Of a stretch of 64,000 nucleotides of DNA, positions 20,583-30,571 are shown piece after piece (the first letter of the stretch is position 1; the number at the start of each line of letters is the position of its first letter). The notes under the pieces were generated by a model. It was not told where the DNA came from, ran no database searches, and saw only the letters and a list, made by a program, of their open reading frames with translations. A program made the translations under genes and the position numbers. Source of the DNA: Talaromyces rugulosus (taxonomy: Eukaryota > Ascomycota > Eurotiomycetes > Eurotiales > Trichocomaceae); contig NC_049561.1 of NCBI RefSeq assembly GCF_013368755.1, positions 6,758,001 through 6,822,000 of the forward strand. Direction: 5' to 3'.

Positions 20583-22049
20583 CTAAAAAGTCTTGGGCAC
20601 AGACAGCTGGTTGACCTTCCAGCGCGGCACGGGACCGATCAAGTGGTCAAACGAAGGCGAGTTGGACACACGGGGCGTCAAATCCTCAAGATCCCAGAGA
20701 TAGCCCAACGTCTTGAGCACAGAGGTAGCACTATACGGCTCATGTTCGCCCGTAGCCGGATTAACGCCATAATTCTCAACATGACCCTCGGGGGTATACG
20801 GCGAAATCAAAAACGTCGGCATACGACCTCCCAACCTATCAAAATACAGCGTATACTCGGATCCATCAACGGCAGTCTCGGTGTATGTCTTGTTATCGGG
20901 CCTCACGGCAGCGGGTGCAGGCACATGGTCAAAGAATCCACCAGTCTCGTCGTAGGTCAGCAGAAGCAGCGAATCCTCCCACTGGGGGCCATTGCGCAGG
21001 GCTTCGTAGATTTGCTTGACAAAGATCTCGCCGTACGAGACGTTGCCGTTGGGGTGCATGGAGTTGGTGTTTGCGCCGCAGCATGACGGGTTCAGGTACG
21101 AGAGTTGAGGGAGTTGGCCGAGGTAGGCGTCCTGGAAGAAGTTCTCAATGGGCACGACGCTGTCATTTGCATTGGACGCGGTCCAGTTGAAGAACAGACT
21201 GTCTGGAAGGAATGCGCCGTTGGTGCCGTCGTAGTTGAGCCAGGAGATGTTCTTGCTCGAGGCGACTTCGAAGATGCTGGGGATGTCAATGGCTGAGACG
21301 TCAAAGTCGTTGTCGTTTTTACCGTGGCCGTCTGAGGTTCCAGCGGTGGCGCAGAGACGGTTAGGGTTGGTGGGCTGAGAGGGGTTAGCTAGCTGTATGA
21401 AAGAAGAGACATAAAAAAAAAAAGAACGCACTCCGGGAATGCAGGAGAACCAGTAGTTGAAGGTGATAAACTCCTCAACCAAGTTCTTCAGAACCGGCAC
21501 TTCCTCCTCACTGTAGTAGTTCATGACCTGCTTCGCAGCAGTCTCAGGAGTGATGTCCGGGTATCCAAGCAGTTGCTTATCGACGAAACCGCGGTTGGTG
21601 GTCTTGACCTTGCCGCTGGCCACATCGGCATTATCGGGCGCAAACTGGCCAAAGAACTCGAGATTGTTGCCGGTAACCGAGTGATCAGGATCATTCAGCA
21701 CCGAGTCAAAATCTTTGCTGTTGGTGCACCACTTCTTGCCATTGGGCTCGCTGAGATTCTGCGGAATGCAGTACTCGCCATTGTTGATCGGGTTGTCGAG
21801 ACCAGGGTGCCTAATGCCACCGAGAATGTTGTCGTACGAGCGGTTCTCGAGCAGGATCCAGACGACGTTTTTCACTTTGCTTTTCAGATTGGCAATTGAC
21901 TTGTCCGAGCCAGCCTTGTAGCCAAACGGCGCATCAACTTTTTTGTTGATCTTGTCCTGGTCCGCGCTCCAGTTTGACTGCGCGGGTGCAGGCGTGGCCA
22001 GCGCAGAAGAGGCCAAAAGGCCAGCAGCAACTGCAATGTTCGACTTCAT
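20583..22049 (-). CDS. Secreted phospholipase C-type phosphoesterase
   Basis: Two exons, 22049-21432 and 21374-20583, with a 57-nt intron (GTGCGT...CTCAG) give 469 aa. The ATG at 22049 starts a clean signal peptide (MKSNIAVAAGLLASSALA); another ATG lies 12 bases upstream. Motifs of the phosphoesterase family (Pfam PF04185, which includes bacterial non-haemolytic PLC) are present: NVVWILLENRSYDNILGG near the N-terminus (metal and active-site Glu/Asn), the GPTNPNRL junction across the intron, and LLTYDETGGFFDHVPAP, the second metal site. It likely cleaves phospholipid head groups or other phosphomonoesters outside the cell. Fungal genomes carry several paralogues. An 11-A tract (as read on the plus strand) sits in the intron. 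A TATA-like box lies ~90 bp upstream. Confidence 0.87.
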   Translation of the reverse strand: MKSNIAVAAGLLASSALATPAPAQSNWSADQDKINKKVDAPFGYKAGSDKSIANLKSKVKNVVWILLENRSYDNILGGIRHPGLDNPINNGEYCIPQNLSEPNGKKWCTNSKDFDSVLNDPDHSVTGNNLEFFGQFAPDNADVASGKVKTTNRGFVDKQLLGYPDITPETAAKQVMNYYSEEEVPVLKNLVEEFITFNYWFSCIPGVRSFFFYVSSFIQLANPSQPTNPNRLCATAGTSDGHGKNDNDFDVSAIDIPSIFEVASSKNISWLNYDGTNGAFLPDSLFFNWTASNANDSVVPIENFFQDAYLGQLPQLSYLNPSCCGANTNSMHPNGNVSYGEIFVKQIYEALRNGPQWEDSLLLLTYDETGGFFDHVPAPAAVRPDNKTYTETAVDGSEYTLYFDRLGGRMPTFLISPYTPEGHVENYGVNPATGEHEPYSATSVLKTLGYLWDLEDLTPRVSNSPSFDHLIGPVPRWKVNQLSVPKTF

Positions 22050-22138
22050 TGCGACAAACAAGCGTCTTTGGGAGTTTTTTTTTTGGGTACTTGTCAGGGA
22101 TTTAAAAAAAATTGTTTTCAGGTCGCATTGAGCTTTGC

Positions 22139-22147
22139 CTTATATAG
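22139..22147 (-). promoter_or_regulatory. TATA-like box for the phosphoesterase
   Basis: CTATATAAG on the minus strand, about 90 bases before the ATG at 22049. Distance and sequence fit a TATA box; not proven. Confidence 0.45.
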
Positions 22148-23020
22148 TAGCTTCCACAGCTCAGCACCGTCCGGAAGCAACACCCACGTGCAAGCTCCGA
22201 TTGCGGATTGTATGATAAGAAAACAAAATAATAAAGACAGTCAACATTGTTGGAAACAAGCGAGAAAAAAAGAAATTACAATTGGGCGCGCAACCAACGG
22301 TCATCCACTGCCAACGCGCACATCGCAACACGTGCCCGCATTAGTCGATTACTTTTGTCTCTGCCGTGATTCGTCCCACTGGTACAACAAAAAACAACAA
22401 CAGAATAACTAAGAGGTTATTGGCCAGTTGCAGCGGAGTTAAGATTAATCCTGATCAGCGTGGTCAGGGCTGGGCGCGTGATTGGCTGTACTCTATTTAC
22501 ACTTGGAGCCCCACACAACAATAGTAATAATAATATTAGTATTATCGAACCGCAAACAACGCAGATATATTTAATACTAATTTAATCCTGGCGACTCAGT
22601 AATCAATCGCAACCGTGGGAGACCGCGGCTATTTCCGACAGTTATGTACTTGTTACATTCCATGCACGTATATCTGTCTGCTCGGCAGCGCTTCCGGCAC
22701 GTCATCTCCCCGACAGCCATCGAGACTAGAAGACAAGACAAGACTAGACTCTTCGATGCATTGGCTACCCCTCTTCGTTAATATTACCTTCCAAATTGGG
22801 AATTCTAAGATTATGTTGGGAGCGGGGGCCTTTGTCCGGGATAAAAGCATATTAGTGTTGAATTGGACTTTGAAACATGGTAACAGAACGAATGTATGGA
22901 TTATTGAATCACTAAAACAGCAAGTAACAGCGCAATAAAGATCAATGCAGACAAATCAACAATGTCAATGAGTGAATATCTACAGCACAACATGTATAGA
23001 GTAATCAACGAATGTAAACG
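22148..23020. other. Intergenic, no gene seen
   Basis: Between the phosphoesterase promoter and the 3' end of the sugar transporter. Contains an ATT-rich stretch near 22520-22550 and short ORFs without motifs. Confidence 0.5.
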
Positions 23021-24773
23021 TTAGACAGCCGTTCGCTCCACGTGGTCGGCAAACTCGTCGCGCTTCTCCTGGGCCCCAATCTCAAGATCGGTTAGGGTCC
23101 CCGACAAGCTGCGCTCTCCCTTCACGTCTTGGACTTCCAAGTAGTTCACCGACGGCACAAAACTGGCCGATTTCCAGGCCACTGGCACCTTGGCGTATAG
23201 CTCGTCCACCTGCTCTAGCGTGAGACCCTTGGTCTCATAAATGTAAAAGTATACAAAGACGCAGCATACGGCGCAAAAGCCACCCCAAATGAAGAAAACC
23301 TTGGAGCCCAGGTCGGCATTCCCGGAACCGCTGTTGACCATGTACGGCGTTGCGTAAGCAATGGCCCAGTTGAGCAGCCAGTTGGTTGCGGTAGTGATTG
23401 ACAGACATTTAGCACGTGCCTTCAACGGGTACAGTTCGCCCGTCACAACCCACGACACGGGACCCCAGGAGCTAGCAAAGAAGAATATGTATATGCAAAC
23501 GAATGCAATAAGCACCTTGTTGGCAACCATTGAAGACGTGGCTGTGCCAACAATGGCCACAATCAGTTGGCTCGCGCACATGCCAACAGCTCCGAAGAGA
23601 AGGAGTGGGCGACGGCCCCATTTCTCAACCATGTATAGGCCGGGCAGAGTCGACAGTACGTTAACAATGCTTGTAATAAGAGTAATCACGAACGAATTCT
23701 GGATGCCCGAGTTCTGGAAGAAAGACGTTCCGTAGTAGACTGTAACCATTAGCCATCATCTCTGGAATAGCAACATGTATTCTTACAAATAAAATTGACC
23801 CCCGAAAGCTGCTGTAGAGCTTGAAGTGCACAGCCAGTGGCGAGACGTTTCCCCAAAGAGCCACGTACGATCTCGAGATACGAAGCTTTGCCCATGGATA
23901 ACTCGTACTCATGATTGGCCCGGATTTCGACCAGCTCTGCTGTCAAAGCCGGATCATCAACGGGAAGTCTGCGCAGGCGAGCCAACGCCTTGGTTGCTTC
24001 TTCCATGCGGTTCTTCTTGATGAGGAATCGAGGTGTTTCTGGCAGAACCAGCATTCCGACGATCAGAATCAGCGCCCAGGCAAACTGAACAGCGACTGGG
24101 ATACGGTACGAGCCGGTGTCGTCGCGGTTCTTGGTTGCATTATTAACAATAGCGGCGAGAAGCAGGCCGATTGTGATTGCAAGCTGATATGATCCCACGA
24201 TTGTTCCGCGAATCCACTTTGGGGCTGTCTCGGATTGGTACAACGGAACTACAAGAATCAGCTTCCATTTCCATAGGGATCAGAGAACCGATTTCACTCA
24301 CTCGTAGCTGATAGCAAACCCACTCCAAACCCCGCGAAAAAACGGCCTGCAACAAACAGCGGAATTGCCGTTGCTACTACCTGCAATACAACCCCAAAAC
24401 AAAAGACGACGGAATAAATAATCATGGCAATACGTCGACCAAAGTAGTCCGCCGCCGACGATGAAGCTAATGCTCCGAAGAATGTCCCAGCAGACAATAA
24501 CGACACAATCATGGACGACTGATCCGAAGTGACATCGGGCTGGTGATCGACGGGGTTGACATATCCGGTAGAAAAGAGATTGCGCCAGTACTTCATAGCA
24601 AGGATGCCGCTGATAGTTCCTGTGTCATATCTAGATGCTGTCAGAGGCGATTCAATTTGCTATATAACAGCTTACCCAAAAAGAACACCCCCAAAGGCGA
24701 CAAACAGGCCGATGATGATGGCTGGCGCAGCCGACCCTGCAGCATCATCTGGCTTGTTGAGCTGCAGGCGCAT
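23021..24773 (-). CDS. MFS sugar (hexose-type) transporter
   Basis: Four exons, 24773-24676, 24630-24302, 24248-23787 and 23739-23021, with introns of 45, 53, 47 nt, joined in frame to 535 aa. Sugar-porter motifs are intact: FGYDTGTISG across the first junction, YFGRR in loop 2-3, VPLYQSE-type (here IPLYQSETAP) at the second junction, PETPRFL at the end of the first half, QQLSGVNFIFYYG across the third junction, and GWGPVSW-like WGPVSWVVTGELYPL and YETKGLTLEQVDE at the end. Twelve hydrophobic segments fit. It imports a hexose or similar sugar by proton symport at the plasma membrane. The C-terminal tail is acidic with a KRDE segment. Specificity cannot be deduced. Confidence 0.92.
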
Positions 24774-25445
24774 AGTGAAAGCAAGCCAAGTAGTGTAACG
24801 ATTGTATCAGTGAGATGTAACAAGATAGTTGACGTTATGCGAGAACGACAGTTTGGTAGATAAAACAAGAGATGTGCAGAGGATATGGTGGAGGACCGGG
24901 CAGCAGTCACTATTAAGGGCGTCGGCAAACATCCTGTTTCCGCATACGGAAGGAGCAACACACAAGGCAGGAGCACAACAACCCAGAACAGGCAAGCCCA
25001 GTTATGTAATCAGGTCGTTTTATTGTATTTTTTCCTGCTCTCCTTGCGTGAAATCTCGCCAAATCGGGCACTGGACGGTCGAAAACATCGTGTTATTGGT
25101 GATGACCGCATGTTTGGGCCGATTGCGGGGGATATTTTGGAATGTGTCTTGTTTCACATGTTCTAGAAAAAGAACAATTGAGCATTTGTCAAGCACCGAA
25201 TTGGCAAATGCATCGAACATTCTTTGGTGGTTGAGAATGGGATCGACACCTGAGGCCCCGCTCCCGCAAGCAGCCAGGCACAGTCCAATCAGGACGGCCA
25301 TTACGCCCCATATATTGCCGCAACCGGAATAGCGTCATCCCCTATGCAAGAACCAATCAGTTGTATTAACAATAATATTCTATTTATAATAATATATGCG
25401 CCAAGTCTAGTAATTACATATTCATATACATTCATACATGGCCAA
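24774..25445. other. Intergenic between sugar transporter and amidase
   Basis: Holds the sugar transporter promoter. A 93-codon minus ORF (25020-25301) begins with a signal-peptide-like MAVLIGLCLAACGSGASG but has no conserved motif and low coding character; left unannotated. Confidence 0.4.
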
Positions 25446-27520
25446 TCAGAGAATACTTTGCCCAGTCAATACCTTGCTGGGAATAATACTCTTATTGGCA
25501 AGAAGCTCGACGAGGTCGTACAGCATCAAGTCACAGCCAGCCGCAGCATTGATACTCACCGAGACTGGCAGCTGTTTCGTCGTCTGAGTGACCCTGCTGG
25601 TATAGTTGACCTGGCCAAGCGGAATCACCACCTCGGGGACACCAGCTAGCTGACTGATGCCGTACTCGTTCCACACAAATGACACTCCCGCGTCCTCTGG
25701 GCTTTCCGTCGGGTACTTGTCTCTGTAGCTCGGCTCGCCGGCCCAGATGGGATGGATCAGCAATGCGGACGAGCACTCTGCCGCATCAGGGCGTGGAATC
25801 AGAACCTTCTCGTCGATCCAGTTCTTAAAGGTGGTCTTGTTGGCGACAGCCTCAGCAAAAGTCACGTTGGTGGTGTTCCGGCCCAAGTCCATGTTCAACG
25901 CAACTTGCGGGTCCAAATATGGGTGATCACCGCCATTCGCTTCTTTGTAACCGGATATGAAGGGCGAGACAACGTTTTGCAACTGCTCGAAGCTAGTCAT
26001 CAAGCCCCACACAGCACCAAGCGAGTCGAGGGGATAGGCACCGGTGTGCTTCTTATACTCGGTGTAAAAGTCAAAGACAGTCTTGCTTGTATTGAGAAGA
26101 CCCTCCAGCTGCTGAGTAAAGTTGCTGTAAAGAGCCTGGGCGTGCTCATTGGTCACTGGGAAGAAACCCGGGGATGGGTAGTCCGTGGTATTGATGCCCG
26201 GAGTGTCAATAGGGTAGATGAGCTTGTTTGGGAACCTGGTGTATGACTTTAGAGAGATATTGCCGGCGCTATACCAAGCTTTCCCCCACGAGGCAAAGTC
26301 GGCAGCCGATCGCGCAACAAAGGCAGGAGTGTCCATATACGAGCTCATTGAGACGACGCCATTCAGTGACATAATGTCCTGAGTTGGCCGGTTGCCAAAA
26401 ACACCATTGACCGCAGCTGGGGCACGGATCGACCCGCCCGTATCAGAACCGACGTTCATGTCAATCCAGTCGTAGTTGGATTGCGCCGCAGCAGCACCTG
26501 CTGAGGAGGATGAAGGGTCTTGATAACCGTCGCCACGCGCATTGAAAGGATCCTGATAATCAACCCAGTCGGCGGTTGGTGTTTCGCCGTTCGCAAACTG
26601 ACTGGTGCGTGTTTTGCCGACAACCACGGCGCCCAGGCTGATCAGATGCTGGATGCTCTCGGCAGTGTCATCAGCGGCCGGGTAGAAATTGAAGTACGCG
26701 CGATTTCCGGCCCCGGTCTTGAGTCCTTTCAGGTCGTAGAGGTCTTTCACCCCCACTCGAACACCTGATAGAGGCTTCTGCTTGGTTGGCGCTGGATAGT
26801 ACAGTCGGCTTGGAACAGCAACCGTTGCCCCTCCATTAGTTAGAGGGGACGTTGACGACAGGACCTCGAACGTATGCTCGCTTTGTTGCAGGACGCCGTA
26901 GTAGAAAGCGCGGGCAGGGTCGGCATAGACTCGATACGCGCGGAAGAAAGCGACACTCGAGTCTGTAACTTGGGCAAAATACGGACCCGGCGGGAGAGAT
27001 TCTACCTCAGATAGAGGCGACGACTTGAGCGAAAAGGTGTTTCCTGCGAGAGGCTTGTTGGGTAAGGCACCGCTGACCAGAATGACTAGCAGGTGCATGT
27101 CAGCAGTGGCCGGTTTGCATCACGGTCAAGGAATCTCACATGATTCAAAGTCAGGTGTCCACACATCATCTAATTTGCCGTAATTATCCAAGACCTGCTG
27201 GACAGAGAGGTCTGTGGTCTGCACCGCATGCGTGACGGGGAGCAACGACGCCGCATTGTTTTCCGGTTTCCTAAACGGGTGATTTGTTGTTGGGATAACG
27301 ACCTACTCGCACAAAAAGAAGCCGGTCAGTGAATATTCTAGTCAATTAGCTCGTGAATGCTGACCTCAGGCTCTCCGGGGAGATAATAGCTGGCGTTTCC
27401 CAGCGCGACAGTCCGGCCTAGCTCACGCACAGTGGCGGCCGCATGGACAGGCGATGATGATGCCAGTGCGGCCACAATGGCGACTAGATGGCGGAGAGAC
27501 ATCATGTTGACAATCGCCAT
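25446..27520 (-). CDS. Secreted amidase-signature family protein
   Basis: Three exons, 27520-27365, 27302-27140 and 27085-25446, introns of 62 nt (unusual donor GTCAGC) and 54 nt, give 652 aa. An N-terminal signal peptide (MAIVNMMSLRHLVAIVAA.., cleavage after VHA) indicates export. The amidase signature triad is visible: Lys in GVRVGVKDLYD, the cis-Ser in DPSSSSAGAAAA, and the nucleophile Ser in VGSDTGGSIRAPA. The ~200-residue N-terminal extension before the amidase domain is typical of a fungal secreted subgroup and has no clear fold assignment. The enzyme would hydrolyse amides outside the cell; substrate unknown. Several ATGs near the start make the exact N-terminus uncertain. Confidence 0.85.
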
Positions 27521-28486
27521 CTGGCTGGACAGGAGAGTAGAAGCAAGACATCCTGGCGCCTGGGAAGATTTGGTCGGCGAAATTATTATTTAGGCGATTA
27601 GTGAGCTAGTTAGTGGGCGCGGTCAGATAAGGACGGACCACGGCCATGCCAAGCTCGTCCCAAATCGGGGCTCAACTCTTCAGCAGCCTCAGGCTAAAGC
27701 CCTTAGCCGTGTCTTGGCGGAAATTGCGCAATGTTACATGGCTCTTCTAGCAAGTGAATCAGGGGGTCACTTAGCCTTGTTGACACTCTGTCATATAAAA
27801 GTGATTATAGCGAAATAATATGGTTTCATCAGTACTAATTACCGACTTGTATCTCTGACACAACACGACTTTTTGTCGAGTTTTAGACTATTCAAGAAAT
27901 GAGGTACATACGCTAACTGACCGTTGACGGAGATAAGACGACTGACTCGGGGAGTTATAGTGGAGATCGGAGAAGCACCGATTTCTACTTATCGGAGGAT
28001 GCGAGGCAAGTCGTCGAGTGGTTACTCGATATTTCTTGGTAAAGGAAGAAGCCCCTCTAATTTGAAGCGTACATATAGAAAGGAATTAGCTGAGCCACCA
28101 AGCCCAATATTCCAGATGTCAAAAATGCCCAAACTAGGATAAGCAAGTTGCGGCAACTTATAGAGTGAAATGAAATATACCTACCTGTATTGTTGGATAT
28201 ATAGAGCCAATGGGTTTTCAGTTAGTTTCTAACATGTTCATTATCAATTGATCATTAGTAACAAGTGTAAAGCTTCGTACATAAAATCTATTGAAATATA
28301 TTATAATACAAACTTGTAATATATAAATTAACAAGTATATAGCATCAAACATTGAAGTTGTAATGGAGACTAGCCTAAAATGAGATTGATAAATAGTAAT
28401 CGTCCAAGGCTGGGGAAGGGACAGGAAAATTAACATTCGCAGATTTCCTTTTAACTCATGAATATATGGTCTATAACTATGAACTT
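27521..28486. other. Intergenic, no gene seen
   Basis: Amidase promoter side and 3' side of the dioxygenase. Very AT-rich from 28140 to 28450. A 72-codon ORF at 27924-28142 lacks any family signal. Confidence 0.5.
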
Positions 28487-29481
28487 CTACCGCATCCCAT
28501 TGCCTTCTACCTTACCATCATTATAGAGCATCTTAATAGGGTCCTCGAGATTGACCCATCCCAGAAATGGCTTGCTGACCGAATACCCAATAAGCTTTTG
28601 GACGTCCCGAGGGTATTGTTTTACCTGCTCTAGGGAGTTTACGAGATATTGATTTTCCTCCTATACTGAGTTAGCAAGCTGTAGAAGGAAGAAGCATGAT
28701 TTGGTGGATGATGAGCAAACCTGTCGAAGGAAGCCCTTTGTCATGAAGCAGCTATACACCAGTCTTTCTTCGTCTGCGGTTGTATTTGCGCTTCCTCCAT
28801 GATAACAGGATGCCAGCATAAGGAACGCATCGCCTGGCTGGAGCTCGGCATAGTAAGCCAGGTCCTCATCAGGACACCTCTCCTCCCCCCATAGATGAGA
28901 GCCAGGAATAAAACGGGTGGCACCGTTTGCTTTTGTGGGTTTCTTACCCGCGACAGATAGACCTACACTGGTATCTCTTCCAATTCGACAGTCATGGTAG
29001 CTCGCTAATTCTGGTAGCTTATTGTGATGAATCGAATCATCACGGTGCAATTCCTGACGCTTGGCACCTGGTCCGATGGAGAAGACAATCGTATTACTCA
29101 ATTGTGGCTCGGACACTGTGGTGTTCAATTGGTAACCATACCAAGAACGGTAGGTCGAGCACAGCAGTCTAGAACATACATCGCGATACAAAGAATTGTT
29201 TGGTATGGTTTCGGTGAAAGTGCGCGATTTTCCATGACGCGCCGAGTTTCAGGTGGACAGAAATCAACCCCAATCCACGGTCGGTCGGCCTCAATATGAG
29301 GGCGAACATCGTTCTCGATTTTCTCAAGGACGTTATAGTCGGTGATCAGATTTCGGATGATGCATCCTCCGCTATGTACTAGGGACGCTACAATTCCATC
29401 TGCCTTTGGGTTGGTGGTGTAGTCGAATTCGTCCACAGCCATGATTTGCTGCGCTGCGCTTTTCTGCGAACTTATTGACAT
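28487..29481 (-). pseudogene. Phytanoyl-CoA dioxygenase-like Fe(II)/2OG oxygenase, frame disrupted
   Basis: The first frame (from ATG 29481) runs to PPETRRV. The conserved continuation HGKSRTFTE...LYRDVCSRLL is in the next frame, with the family's expected TGL-type residues missing, as if ~10 bases (1 modulo 3) were deleted near 29228. From there 28721 is reached, then a 60-nt intron (28720-28661) and a last exon (EENQYLVNSLEQVKQY...) to TAG at 28487-28489. The metal site is otherwise intact: His-x-Asp in QELHRDD, the distal His in CYHGGSANTT, and the Arg of ATRFIPGSH. The family includes secondary-metabolite oxygenases such as FtmOx1 and meroterpenoid enzymes. It probably belonged to a metabolite pathway with the transporters that follow. 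No consistent intron explains the frame break. Confidence 0.78.
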
Positions 29482-30571
29482 CCAAAAGAAATATCTCTAG
29501 GAGTAGGCACATTTATACCCCAGTTCATTATATATGTATATGACTCATAATGCATCCTCCCCACAATGACTCATTTTTCAAATTATTGTCAATAAGCAGC
29601 TAGTTGCTTAATAAGGATTGTAGTCAACTTTATTCTTACTATAAATGGTTCGCACGATAATGAGCAGATGTCTGCCATTTCTAATGTGGAAGAAAAACGC
29701 TTTTCGGTGACATGAAGAGTATGGTGATGAGTATGCACCTGGTTACTACTGGAACCAATTTCGACGTTTTGCGCACCGACACGGACCGCACACATGAAGC
29801 GTGGTATTGTTGGACAGTGGTGTTAAATCCATTATGGTATTTGTGTCAGCTAGCTCATGGAGGATGAAATCGCCTGTGATTTTTGTCATGACTGATGGTC
29901 TTCTCCTGGGTGTCGGAAGAAGTTGATTGCTTTCGTGCTTTTTTTTCTACGAACATGTAGAAAGGAAGAAGAAGGGTGGAAATGAATCTTTTCCCTGTCG
30001 ATAAACCGTAAAACTACGCCATTTACAATGAGCATACACCGTTGCTAGCGAACGTAGTAGAAATCGAGACAATTCGAACCATTTGCCCCCAGGCTAAAAG
30101 CAACTAGGCCAACTATCTTATTGGGGTAATTCGCATCTAGGAACAAGTAATTGTATGATTAATCCACGCCGCATCTCAATACGAAGCTTAATGATTGACA
30201 AATCTTGACTTTTGCGACGGATGGCGATGTCCCTTATACTGAAGATTTTTTAAAACCCCCATCCTAATATGTGACAATTCCCAATTGATAATACAGATAA
30301 TATTTCTTCTAAATGGGCCACCTACAGGTACAGGTCGGCTTCTCCTCGACTAGGTGTATTATTCTGGCGATTCTTTTACCAACAAGGGAACGGTTAGTAT
30401 GCTTTCTTATACGTTGCTGGTCAATTATGTAATGCACCACTTATGTCTCGTCACCTTTATTCTTGATTTGCACTAATACTGAGAACAATCGAGGTTGTCA
30501 CGCAGACATACAACTTTTGCGACTGTGCCGATATTATTGTTTCGATAAAACGACGACGAAAACGACTGATC
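29482..30571. other. Divergent intergenic region between dioxygenase and ABC transporter
   Basis: About 1.1 kb shared by two divergently oriented genes. No ORF with family resemblance. A T-rich stretch near 29937 and AT-rich patches; no clear operator found. Confidence 0.45.

Noticed and set aside
20562..21086. 174-codon plus-strand ORF
   Set aside because: Antisense shadow of the phosphoesterase; Arg/His-rich composition with no motif.
25020..25301. Small secreted-like ORF (MAVLIGLCLAACG...)
   Set aside because: Signal-like start only; body lacks conservation and cysteine pattern, and it lies in a promoter gap.
25752..26246. 164-codon plus-strand ORF
   Set aside because: Antisense to the amidase exon, whose catalytic motifs are clear.
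29162..29236. Intron (GTCATG...TTCTAG) to explain the dioxygenase frame break
   Set aside because: Joining at these sites gives the wrong frame and would delete conserved HGKSRTF and LYRDVCSR residues.
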